DNA from: WTJY01 sp045105475
Lineage (GTDB): Bacteria; Chloroflexota; Anaerolineae; Promineifilales; Promineifilaceae
DNA length: 64,000 bases
Direction of reading: 5' to 3'
Assembly: GCA_045105475.1 (NCBI GenBank)
Contig: JBGCDP010000170.1
Span: 23,938 to 87,937 of the forward strand
How positions within the stretch are numbered: position 1 is the stretch's first letter; each line of letters starts with the position of its first letter. Positions 44,151 through 52,411 of this stretch are shown piece after piece. The notes below the pieces were generated by a model, which saw only the letters and a program-made list of their open reading frames with translations, ran no database searches and was not told the origin of the DNA. Made by a program: the position numbers and the translations under genes.

Positions 44151-46193
44151 TTAGCTCTCAAGCATCTCTAGCAATTTCTCTTCTGACAAGATTTCAACAC
44201 CTAAACCTTCAGCTTTTGTAAGCTTACTGCCTGCTTTTTCACCTGCTAACAAATAACTTGTGTTTTTACTAACAGACCCGGTCACTTTGCCCCCATTGGC
44301 TTCGATAAGCTTCTTAGCATCTGGCCGGCTCATGCTGGGTAAGGTGCCGGTGATGACGAAAACGAATCCATCCAATGCTAGCGGCTGATCACCCTCGGCC
44401 GCGGCCGGTTTCTCTCCAATTGAGAATTGGACACCTGCCTGGCGGAATTTTTCGAGCAACGCCTGATTTCTCTCATCAGCAAACCAGCGAGTCAAACTTT
44501 CGGCCGTTCCTGAGCCAATCCCATGTACCGCCTCAATCGCTTCTTGATCTGCGCCCGCCAATGAATCGATAGAGCGAAACTCATCGAGCAGAATGCCTGC
44601 CACTACTTCACCTACAAACCGAATCCCCAGAGCCGTTAAAAAGCGTGTGGCTGGCTGTTGCTTACTTTTGGCGACCCCGTTTAAGAGATTATCAACTTTT
44701 TTATCTTTGAACCCTTCAAGCTCTAAAAGTGCATCACGATCCAAAAAGTAGATGTCGGCCATATCTTTAAGCATCCCGATTTTAGCCAGAAGCTCGGCCG
44801 TTTGTGCTCCGAATCCGTCGATGTCCATGGCTGACCGGCCGACGAAATACTCAACACGGCGAATCAACTGCTCAGGGCAGGATGGGTTGTCGCAGTAAAC
44901 GGCAACCTCCCCTTCGATACGGACAACTGGCTCGTTGCAATCGGGGCAGTGGGTCGGAATTTCTATCGGCCGTTCTGTCCCATCTCGCAAGTCAGCAACT
45001 GGACCAACAACGTATGGAATGACTTCACCCGCTCGTTTGATCCATACACGATCTCCAATACGAATATCTTTGCGAGCAATTTCGTCAAAGTTATGCAGCG
45101 TTGCGTTGCGGACGATAACGCCACCTAATTCAACAGGTTCAAGAACAGCCGCCGGAGCCAGTACGCCGGTTCGGCCGACGTTGACCTTGATATCAAGCAG
45201 CTTGGTCGTTTTTTCTAGTGCTGGGAATTTTCCAGCGATGGCACCACGTGGGTCTTTGCCAGTAAAGCCTAAACTGGCGGCTAGTGATTGGTCATTGAGC
45301 TTGACGACAACTCCATCAACTTCATAGTTGATATTGTTACGCAAGTCGATCCATTCTTCATAACGTTCGGCCGTTGCTTCAATATTATTAGCGTAGATCG
45401 ATTCAGGTGCGACTGGAAAGCCTAAGGCTTTTAGCCATTCAAGCCGCTCCCATTGAGAGTTAGGCACATCACCGTCCCAATCAACCAAGTCGTAGCAATA
45501 CATCGTCAGCGGCCGATTAGCGGTGTTTTTACTGTCGAGCTGTCGCAGCGAGCCGGACGCGGCATTCCGCGGATTCATGTAGGTTTTTTCACCTGCTTCT
45601 TCTAATCCTTTGTTCCAAGCTTTAAATTGGTCGAGCGGGAAAAAAGCCTCTCCACGCACTACTAATCGAGATGGAACTGGGATATCTAAAGGCGTATCTA
45701 GATCAACGGGAATGCGTTTGGGCAAACTCCATAGTGTAAGCAGGTTTTGAGTAATGTTTTCGCCTATTACGCCGTTGCCACGCGTTGCACCTAATACAAA
45801 TCGGCCGTCTTCATAGGTCAGTACGACAGTTAACCCATCGATTTTAGGCTCAACGACATAATCCCACGACTCTGTAGCGGCTGGGCTATCTTTTAAATGG
45901 CGTTGATTACGGGCTTCCCATTCGATCAGATCGTCTCCGTTAAACGCATTAGACAAACTTAGAATGGGGGCTGCATGGGTAACTTTTTCAAATGCATCGG
46001 CAACTAAGCCTGACACCCGCATCGTCGGGGAGTCGGCCGTGACCAGCTCAGGATTGGCTTCTTCAAGCGTACGGAGCTCATGGAAAAGAATATCATATTC
46101 AGCATCACTGATTACCGGGCTGTTCAGCACGTAATAACGATGAATGTGATAATTGAGTTGGTCACGAAGTTCTAAAATGCGTTTGCTAGACAT
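44151..46193 (-). CDS. ligA: NAD-dependent DNA ligase
   Basis: A 680-residue ligase that seals nicks with NAD. The active-site Lys117 is in EPKIDGLTVVLTYEDGRF, followed by GDGxxGE-like RGNGVIGENIT. The OB-fold has NVGRTGVLAPAAVLEPVELG. A four-Cys zinc finger is present (CPDC, then YCDNPSC), then helix-hairpin-helix repeats (SAMDIDGFG, LEGFKDKK, VHGIGSGTAE) and a C-terminal BRCT domain (GFVFVITGTLPSMSRPDA). ATG 46193 (MSSKRILEL) agrees with the family. TTG 46214 and ATG 46211 upstream would add 6-7 residues without a ribosome binding site. Confidence 0.97.
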   Translation of the reverse strand: MSSKRILELRDQLNYHIHRYYVLNSPVISDAEYDILFHELRTLEEANPELVTADSPTMRVSGLVADAFEKVTHAAPILSLSNAFNGDDLIEWEARNQRHLKDSPAATESWDYVVEPKIDGLTVVLTYEDGRFVLGATRGNGVIGENITQNLLTLWSLPKRIPVDLDTPLDIPVPSRLVVRGEAFFPLDQFKAWNKGLEEAGEKTYMNPRNAASGSLRQLDSKNTANRPLTMYCYDLVDWDGDVPNSQWERLEWLKALGFPVAPESIYANNIEATAERYEEWIDLRNNINYEVDGVVVKLNDQSLAASLGFTGKDPRGAIAGKFPALEKTTKLLDIKVNVGRTGVLAPAAVLEPVELGGVIVRNATLHNFDEIARKDIRIGDRVWIKRAGEVIPYVVGPVADLRDGTERPIEIPTHCPDCNEPVVRIEGEVAVYCDNPSCPEQLIRRVEYFVGRSAMDIDGFGAQTAELLAKIGMLKDMADIYFLDRDALLELEGFKDKKVDNLLNGVAKSKQQPATRFLTALGIRFVGEVVAGILLDEFRSIDSLAGADQEAIEAVHGIGSGTAESLTRWFADERNQALLEKFRQAGVQFSIGEKPAAAEGDQPLALDGFVFVITGTLPSMSRPDAKKLIEANGGKVTGSVSKNTSYLLAGEKAGSKLTKAEGLGVEILSEEKLLEMLES

Positions 46194-46276
46194 AAATGGG
46201 ATGGAAAGCATCAAAGATTAATTTAAACCTAGGGAAACTAGATTTTATCTACCTTTAACACGTAGTTAATTAGATT

Positions 46277-46822
46277 TTATGGACTGCGCCAATCATTTGG
46301 CTCAGCAGATGGGATTAAAAATTGAGCAACAACCCAGCCTTGAGTCATATCCTCAAGTTCTAGCCGCCACCAAACGAATCCGTCTGAGTCAATTGGACCC
46401 TCAATAACCAAGCCAACGACCCCCTCCTCTAAAACAAGTATGAGTTCATTGGATCGGCCGTATCCGTTGCGAAAATTAACGCCGACCCCGTCTGTATTGG
46501 CCACTTGTGCATAAAAGCCGTCTGTGAGCTCTTCAGGCGCAACAAGGCGATCTGGGGTTGGCGAAGGGGTTAACGTTGGCTCTGAAGTTGGCGTTGGGAT
46601 GATGGGTGTATTGGTTGGGATTGGTGTCGCAGGGGCTGTAATCCGAATAATGGTGGGTGGCCCACCCACGGCTGCGGGTTCTGGACTATTTTGAGACAGC
46701 TGCTGACTCGCGATCAGTAAGCAACTTATGATGACTAATGCTGTGAATATAACACCGCCCAAAAGCCAAAGGATCGGGGAGTTGCCCCAGCTAGTTTTTG
46801 TTGTTGATTCCTCAGATTGCAA
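46277..46822 (-). CDS. Membrane-anchored SH3b-domain protein
   Basis: A 181-residue protein with a TM helix at about 18-43 (ILWLLGGVIFTALVIISCLL), a Thr-Pro-rich linker (TPIPTNTPIIPTPTSEP) at about 60-95, and a bacterial SH3-like domain (about 100-172) with GVNFRNGYGRSNELILVLEEG and WWRLELEDMTQGWV. Such domains bind cell-wall peptides or proteins. The only in-frame initiator is TTG 46822, and no clear ribosome binding site is seen. The protein should sit at the outer face of the membrane. Confidence 0.75.
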   Translation of the reverse strand: MQSEESTTKTSWGNSPILWLLGGVIFTALVIISCLLIASQQLSQNSPEPAAVGGPPTIIRITAPATPIPTNTPIIPTPTSEPTLTPSPTPDRLVAPEELTDGFYAQVANTDGVGVNFRNGYGRSNELILVLEEGVVGLVIEGPIDSDGFVWWRLELEDMTQGWVVAQFLIPSAEPNDWRSP

Positions 46823-46970
46823 TGGTTCTATCCGTTTCTAGTTCTAACTGAACTGTTTTATAGAAACATAATTATAGTCTCAAAATCAAATAGGCCGACT
46901 TTTTTATTTATCTACATATTTGATTTGAAATTTGAAGCAATCTGTTCAAGCTCAAACTAGAAAAAGCACT

Positions 46971-48278
46971 CTATTGTGTCAAAACATCCATAATAACCAG
47001 AGCAAGGTCATTGTGTGTGTATGGATCCTCGTTATTGGTCCACTGTTCCAGAGCGGTCACGATTGACTCTGTCAGCTCTTGAGCATTTTTGTCTTTCCCT
47101 TCTTTGATTAGCTCAATAAGAATTTCTTGGCTAAATATTTCATCTGTTTGACTCGTTGCACCAAATATTCCGTCACTGACCAAAATTAATCGATCCCCTG
47201 GCCGGACACGTAGGCGTTTTTCTTCCAGCGTAATCGATGGTGCTAGCCCTAAGAAATTGCCTCTGCCCTTGAGTTGAGCAATCCCTTGCCCCGGCCGATA
47301 AAGAAACGGTTGTTCTTGACCCGCAACAACATAGGAGAACATGCCAGATGGCTTGTGTAGCACTCCATAGAAAGCATTGGCATACATATCGCTGACTGTT
47401 GTCACGTCCAAAATGCCATCGTGTACGGCCAATGTGACTTCGCGCGGACTAAGCGAGCGACGACACTCAACACGATAAAGCGTGCGCACCATGGTCATAT
47501 ATAAAGAGGCTTGGATCCCTTGATTCCCCACATCGCCTAAAAGAATCCCGATATGTTCGTCATCTAAGTCGATGACATCATAGAAATCACCACCTGCTCG
47601 AATGGCTCCTAACCATGCGGCAAACTCGATTCCATCATGTTTTGGAAGTTCGCGTGGTAATAAGCTGCGCTGAACCTCACCCGCAATCTCAATCTCCCGC
47701 TTAAAGCGTTCGGCTCGAACCAATTGCTCTTGTGCTTGTTTAAGCTCCTGATTGGCTAATTCTAGTTCTTCGGCTTTGTTGACCAATGAGTTAAGCGCGT
47801 TTGATTCGTTTCGGCGTAGATTGGATAGAACTTGGAACATGACGCTGTATGCCAACTTAGGCATCGTTTCCATGATCTCATCGAATGCACTTTTACTAAT
47901 CTCAAGCACTTTTACATCGGTCATGGCCATACAGGTGGCAGTGCGGGCAACATCTTCGAGTAGCCCCATTTCACCAAAGTATTTGCCCGGTGTCACAACA
48001 CCCAGCGTCAGTTCTTCGACACCGATGCTTGTTTGAGTAATTGCAACCCGGCCGTCGAGCAAAACATAGAAAGTCGTTCCTATGTCACCTTGCTCGATGA
48101 TTAGTTCGCCTGGGTTAAAAGATTTGGTTTCTCCAATTTGGCTGAGTTGATCAACGGTTGAATCATCTAGTCCATGAAAGACTGCGCGGAGGCCACGGGT
48201 AAAGGTCTTTATCTTGCTAGTCGTTGGACGGTTAGTATCGATGTTTGCTTGAGGGGTATCGGAAGAGGAGTGGGTCAT
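46971..48278 (-). CDS. cNMP-binding domain-PP2C (SpoIIE-like) serine phosphatase
   Basis: A 435-residue cytoplasmic signalling protein. A cyclic-nucleotide-binding domain (about 25-140) has GELIIEQGDIGTTFYVLLDG and GKYFGEMGLLEDVARTATCM. A coiled coil follows (about 160-195, LNSLVNKAEELELANQELK), then a PP2C/SpoIIE phosphatase domain (about 200-435) with IRAGGDFYDVIDL, LLGDVGNQGIQASLYM and LILVSDGIFGATS, which keep the metal-binding Asp residues. It probably reverses phosphorylation of an anti-anti-sigma factor in response to cNMP or another ligand. I prefer ATG 48278 to GTG 48287. A TATAGT hexamer ends 7 bases before it, so the mRNA may be leaderless. Confidence 0.87.
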   Translation of the reverse strand: MTHSSSDTPQANIDTNRPTTSKIKTFTRGLRAVFHGLDDSTVDQLSQIGETKSFNPGELIIEQGDIGTTFYVLLDGRVAITQTSIGVEELTLGVVTPGKYFGEMGLLEDVARTATCMAMTDVKVLEISKSAFDEIMETMPKLAYSVMFQVLSNLRRNESNALNSLVNKAEELELANQELKQAQEQLVRAERFKREIEIAGEVQRSLLPRELPKHDGIEFAAWLGAIRAGGDFYDVIDLDDEHIGILLGDVGNQGIQASLYMTMVRTLYRVECRRSLSPREVTLAVHDGILDVTTVSDMYANAFYGVLHKPSGMFSYVVAGQEQPFLYRPGQGIAQLKGRGNFLGLAPSITLEEKRLRVRPGDRLILVSDGIFGATSQTDEIFSQEILIELIKEGKDKNAQELTESIVTALEQWTNNEDPYTHNDLALVIMDVLTQ

Positions 48279-48341
48279 GTCAGTCACTATATCGTTATGA
48301 TATTTTTGATTTTAATAGTACAGCAGGATTTAGTTTTAATA

Positions 48342-50063
48342 TTACCTTGTAATATGAGTTAAGAGGTGGTCAATATTCCAAGAATTAACGACGTTTTCAG
48401 GTGTAGCCCACCCTCTTCGGCCGGTTGCAACACCGAAAGGCATTAAATCAAGTTGATCTGCGTGGTGTGCATCTGTATTAATAGCTACTTTTACGTTATT
48501 GTCCAGAGCCATCTTTACAAAAGTGTCTTTAAGATCTAGTCGTGCTGGATTTGCATTCACTTCTAAAATTGTGTGGGTACGGCTTGCAGCTTCGATAATC
48601 GCTTCCATATCGAGATCGGCACCGACCCGACGGCCGATGAGTCGGCCGGTTGGATGAGCGATCATGTCAACATGTGGGTTTTCAATCGCATTGAGCATGC
48701 GCTCCGTTACCTGTTGGCGCGGTTGTGAAAGGCCGGTGTGGAGCGCCGCAATTACAAAATCAAGTGATTCAAGCACGTCATCAGAAAAGTCTAAAGTGCC
48801 ATCACCGCGAATTTCCATCTCCGTTCCATGCCAAATTGTGATTTGATCCCCCAATGTCTCTCTGGCTTCTAAAACCGCTTCACGTTGCTTTAAAAGACGC
48901 TCTGCATCTAATCCATTGGCAATGCCCAAACTATAAGAGTGGTCGGTAATGCAAATATACTGTCGGCCAAGCGCAATGGCCGCTTGAGCCATTTCTAGAA
49001 TCGTATGATTTCCATCTGACCATGTCGTGTGCATGTGCAGGTCGCCGCGAATGTCATTCAGGGTAATGAGATTAGGCAGATCACCTGACTTTGCAGCTTC
49101 GATTTCTCCACGATCTTCCCTAAGTTCCGGAGGAATCCAAGGCATATCGAGTACTTTATAGACTTCTTCTTCAGTCGGACAGAGAATTTTTTCATCACTA
49201 TCTGTTTTCGAAAAATCATATTCGTTTAGGCTCAGTCCTTGGCTCTTTGCCAACTCTCGTAAACGTACGTTGTGAGCTTGGCTACCGGTAAAGTAAGAGA
49301 TAAGCGTTCCCCAATTTTCGGCCGGTAAAACCCTTAAATCGACTCCGAGACCCTTTTGAATCACAATGCGAGATTTGGTTGGTCCTTTTGCTACAACCTC
49401 ATTGACTAAGTCTAAGGTTGTGAATACCTCCATGACTTTTTCAGGATCATCAGTTGCAACCAGCAGGTCAATATCACCGATTGTTTCTTTTCGTCTGCGT
49501 ACTGAGCCACCTATGGCAGCCTTGATGACACATGGGAGTTTTTTTAGTTCAGCTAATATTTCTTCAGCCGCAGGTAGCGCAACCCCCAGTCGAACTCGGT
49601 TATCTCCAAACGATCGCAGAGCTTGGATACCTTTGATCACCTTTTCGGCCGACTTTTTCCCCAAACCTGGCAAATCGGCCAAAGTACCATCTAGAGCAGC
49701 TTTTTCTAGCGCTTCAAGGTTCGTTATGCCAAGTTTGTCATAAACAAGTTTGACCCTTTTCGCACCCATGCCTTCAATTTTGAGCAAATCGAGAATTGAA
49801 AGAGGAATTTCTTCAGTCAGTCGGTCTAAAAACTCAAGCCGGCCGGTGCTTAATATCTCATTAATCTTTTCTTTTAAAGTTTTTCCAATCCCTGGAATAG
49901 ACGTTAGTTCATTATTTTGAGCTAAATGGCTAACATCTTGAGCTAAATCGGTAATGGATTCGGCAGCTCTGCGATAAGACAGCACTCGATGGATGTTGTC
50001 TCCTCGAATTTGAAGCAGGTCAGATACCTGGTTAAATTTCACAGCTATATCGACATTTTTCAT
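48342..50063 (-). CDS. polX: Family X DNA polymerase/3'-5' exonuclease PolX
   Basis: A 573-residue repair polymerase. N-terminal helix-hairpin-helix segments (TSIPGIGKTLKEKINEI, LLKIEGMGAKRVKLVYDKL, LADLPGLGKKSAEKVI) bind DNA. The nucleotidyltransferase motif is GGSVRRRKETIGDIDLLVA (about 193-211), giving the catalytic Asp pair. A C-terminal PHP domain (about 338-570) has DLHMHTTWSDGNHTILEM, CITDHSYSL, HGTEMEI, AALHTG and NTDAHHADQL, the metal sites for 3'-5' exonuclease and AP endonuclease activity. It is used in base-excision repair. ATG 50063 is used. Confidence 0.95.
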   Translation of the reverse strand: MKNVDIAVKFNQVSDLLQIRGDNIHRVLSYRRAAESITDLAQDVSHLAQNNELTSIPGIGKTLKEKINEILSTGRLEFLDRLTEEIPLSILDLLKIEGMGAKRVKLVYDKLGITNLEALEKAALDGTLADLPGLGKKSAEKVIKGIQALRSFGDNRVRLGVALPAAEEILAELKKLPCVIKAAIGGSVRRRKETIGDIDLLVATDDPEKVMEVFTTLDLVNEVVAKGPTKSRIVIQKGLGVDLRVLPAENWGTLISYFTGSQAHNVRLRELAKSQGLSLNEYDFSKTDSDEKILCPTEEEVYKVLDMPWIPPELREDRGEIEAAKSGDLPNLITLNDIRGDLHMHTTWSDGNHTILEMAQAAIALGRQYICITDHSYSLGIANGLDAERLLKQREAVLEARETLGDQITIWHGTEMEIRGDGTLDFSDDVLESLDFVIAALHTGLSQPRQQVTERMLNAIENPHVDMIAHPTGRLIGRRVGADLDMEAIIEAASRTHTILEVNANPARLDLKDTFVKMALDNNVKVAINTDAHHADQLDLMPFGVATGRRGWATPENVVNSWNIDHLLTHITR

Positions 50064-50135
50064 AGTTAAGTCACCAATTTGCCACTTTAAAATTTAAGGT
50101 TATTATAATCCAATTGATTTTATTCAGGTATCGTC

Positions 50136-50174
50136 AAATGTCGTCTTTGACATTTTGATTGCATCGAATAAAAT
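50136..50174 (+). promoter_or_regulatory. Sigma-70-type promoter of the oligopeptide transporter operon with operator-like repeat
   Basis: TTGACA (50147-50152) and TAAAAT (50169-50174) are separated by 16 bases, about 90 bases before oppD. An inverted repeat AAATGTC-N6-GACATTT (50136-50155) overlaps the -35 element, a classic position for a repressor. Confidence 0.6.
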
Positions 50175-50266
50175 CTCAAAATTCCCGTTAGCTTTATTTT
50201 ATGTAAAGTCGACCTGTGGAACTATGTTGAAATTTATAAGAAAAATCTCGGCGCAGGAAATAAAGG

Positions 50267-51274
50267 ATGCAATCGGTTTTAGAAGTTAATAATTTAGAGA
50301 CACGATTTCACACCCAAGACGGAACAGTATTTGCCGTGAATGGGGTAAGCTTTAGCATTGGTGAGGGAGAAATGCTAGGGGTGGTAGGCGAGAGCGGTTC
50401 TGGAAAATCAGTGACAATGATGTCACTTCTCAAACTGATACCTATGCCTCCGGGTGAGATCCCATCAGGTGTTGCAGAGTTTGACGGGGACGATCTTTTG
50501 CAGATGTCACCAGGTGAGCTTCGTAAACTTCGGGGCCATCATATCGGATTCATTTTCCAAGACCCGATGACCTCACTAAATCCGGTGCTCACCGTTGGGC
50601 ACCAGATTATGGAGCCATTACGGACACACTTAGGCATGACAAAGCAGGAAGCAACTGCTCGAGCAACAGAATTGCTTGAGCTTGTAGGCATTCCAATGGC
50701 TGGGTCAAGACTAAATGATTATCCACATCAGTTTTCCGGTGGGATGCGCCAAAGGGTAGTCATTGCAATCGCTTTAGGGTGTAATCCAAAATTGCTAATA
50801 GCAGATGAGCCGACTACAGCTCTTGACGTTACGATTCAGGCTCAAATCATTGAGTTAATCAAGCGGCTGCAAAAAGAATTCGGCATGGCGATTGTTTGGA
50901 TTAGCCATGACTTAGGCGTTGTTGCTGGTTTAGCTGATCGGGTTGCTGTTATGTATGGTGGTCAAATCGTTGAAAAAGCGGAAGTCAATGAGCTTTATGC
51001 AAGCCCACAGCATCCATATACACGAGGGTTGCTGGGCTCGCTGCCCCGGTTAGATAGTGACGGCACTGAGAAGTTAGTTAACATCAAAGGGCAGCCCCCT
51101 AACTTGAGGCAGGTTCCAAGAAGTTGCCCATTTGCTCCTCGATGTGATTGGGCCTATGACCGTTGTCACAATGAGAACCCTTCACTTGAACAAGTTCAAA
51201 CTAATAGCAACGTTTTGCATCAAGTTGCATGTTGGTGGGACATTGACGGCGATAAGCCGCGTTATGATAAGTAA
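50267..51274 (+). CDS. oppD: Oligopeptide ABC transporter ATPase OppD/DppD-like
   Basis: A 335-residue ATPase of a peptide importer: Walker A GESGSGKSVTMM, signature FSGGMRQRVVIAIALG, Walker B LLIADEPTTALDV and switch His in WISHDLGVV. The C-terminal oligopeptide-transporter tail has three Cys (CPFAPRCDWAYDRC). It works with the OppF-like ATPase 54 bases downstream and with the two permeases. ATG 50267 has AGGA about 10 bases upstream. It is the first gene of the operon, which carries a good promoter. Confidence 0.95.
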   Translation: MQSVLEVNNLETRFHTQDGTVFAVNGVSFSIGEGEMLGVVGESGSGKSVTMMSLLKLIPMPPGEIPSGVAEFDGDDLLQMSPGELRKLRGHHIGFIFQDPMTSLNPVLTVGHQIMEPLRTHLGMTKQEATARATELLELVGIPMAGSRLNDYPHQFSGGMRQRVVIAIALGCNPKLLIADEPTTALDVTIQAQIIELIKRLQKEFGMAIVWISHDLGVVAGLADRVAVMYGGQIVEKAEVNELYASPQHPYTRGLLGSLPRLDSDGTEKLVNIKGQPPNLRQVPRSCPFAPRCDWAYDRCHNENPSLEQVQTNSNVLHQVACWWDIDGDKPRYDK

Positions 51275-51328
51275 TGCTACCCGCTAATAGCTGAAAACTG
51301 ACAGCTGATAGCCAATAACTAAACCCAA

Positions 51329-52312
51329 ATGAAAGAAAAAGAAGTTCTTGTCAAAGTTGAGAATTTAAAAAAGCATTTTCCAATCTATGAAGGTGTAATT
51401 CGGCGCCAAGTTGGTGCTGTGAAGGCTGTTGATGGCGTCTCTTTTGAAATTTACAAAGGAGAAACGCTGGGTCTTGTGGGTGAGAGTGGATGTGGGAAGT
51501 CGACAACCGGCCGAACATTGCTGATGCTTCAATCACCAACCGAAGGATCAATTAAATTTAAAGGTAAAGAGATCTCTGATAAAACTGACCAAGAGTTGCG
51601 TCCTATGCGGCCGGATATGCAGATGATTTTTCAAGATCCGCATGCTTGCCTGAACCCGCGTATGACAGTGGGGAGCATTATCGATGAGCCGTTGCGTGAA
51701 CACACAAATGACTCATACGAAGAGCGTATGAATCTTGTCCGTTCACTCCTCACCTTAGTCGGATTAAATTCATCTCACACCAATCGTTACCCTCACGAAT
51801 TCTCTGGTGGTCAGCGCCAGCGTATTGGAATTGCCCGTGCAATCGCCCTAAAACCTGAATTCATTATGTGTGATGAGCCTATCGCAGCTCTTGATGTATC
51901 TATTCAAGCCCAAGTTGTGAACTTGATGGAGGAATTACAAGAGGAATTAAATCTAACTTACCTCTTTATTTCTCATGACTTGAGTATGGTTCGCCATATT
52001 GCTGACCGAGTCGCGGTCATGTACTTAGGTAAAATTGTTGAACTTGCTGACAAAGATGTGCTTTACAAAGAACCACTCCATCCTTACACCCAAGCACTAT
52101 TATCGGCCGTGCCTGTGCCAGACCCTGTAAAAGAAGCCACTCGAGAGCGAGTGATTTTACAAGGGGATGTTCCAAGCCCTGCAAACCCTCCTTCTGGCTG
52201 CCGCTTCCACACCCGATGCCCCATTGCCAACAATAAAGAATGCGTCACCATTGATCCGGAATGGCGTGAAGTACGCCCCGGCCGATTTGCAGCATGTCAT
52301 CTCATCGAGTAA
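51329..52312 (+). CDS. oppF: Oligopeptide ABC transporter ATPase OppF/DppF-like
   Basis: A 327-residue second ATPase of the same importer: Walker A GESGCGKSTTGRTLL, signature FSGGQRQRIGIARAIAL, Walker B IMCDEPIAALDVS, switch FISHDLSMV, and the C-terminal Cys-rich tail (CRFHTRCPIANNKEC). It starts with VKVENLKKHFPI, typical of OppF. The 54-base gap before it contains a short quasi-repeat of AGCTGA-like units (TAGCTGA, CAGCTGA). It heterodimerises with OppD to power peptide import. Confidence 0.95.
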   Translation: MKEKEVLVKVENLKKHFPIYEGVIRRQVGAVKAVDGVSFEIYKGETLGLVGESGCGKSTTGRTLLMLQSPTEGSIKFKGKEISDKTDQELRPMRPDMQMIFQDPHACLNPRMTVGSIIDEPLREHTNDSYEERMNLVRSLLTLVGLNSSHTNRYPHEFSGGQRQRIGIARAIALKPEFIMCDEPIAALDVSIQAQVVNLMEELQEELNLTYLFISHDLSMVRHIADRVAVMYLGKIVELADKDVLYKEPLHPYTQALLSAVPVPDPVKEATRERVILQGDVPSPANPPSGCRFHTRCPIANNKECVTIDPEWREVRPGRFAACHLIE

Positions 52313-52411
52313 CTCATGCTTCAAGGTTTACTATTACCTTAAAGTGTTAGATATTTGCCCAGTTTTTGTTACTATCTTCAAAACTATTCTTTATTAAGGA
52401 GAAGAATATAT

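Noticed and set aside
46971..48278. SpoIIE-like phosphatase as a sign of sporulation
   Set aside because: The fold is shared by many stress-response phosphatases, this one carries a cNMP domain, and no sporulation gene is in the window.
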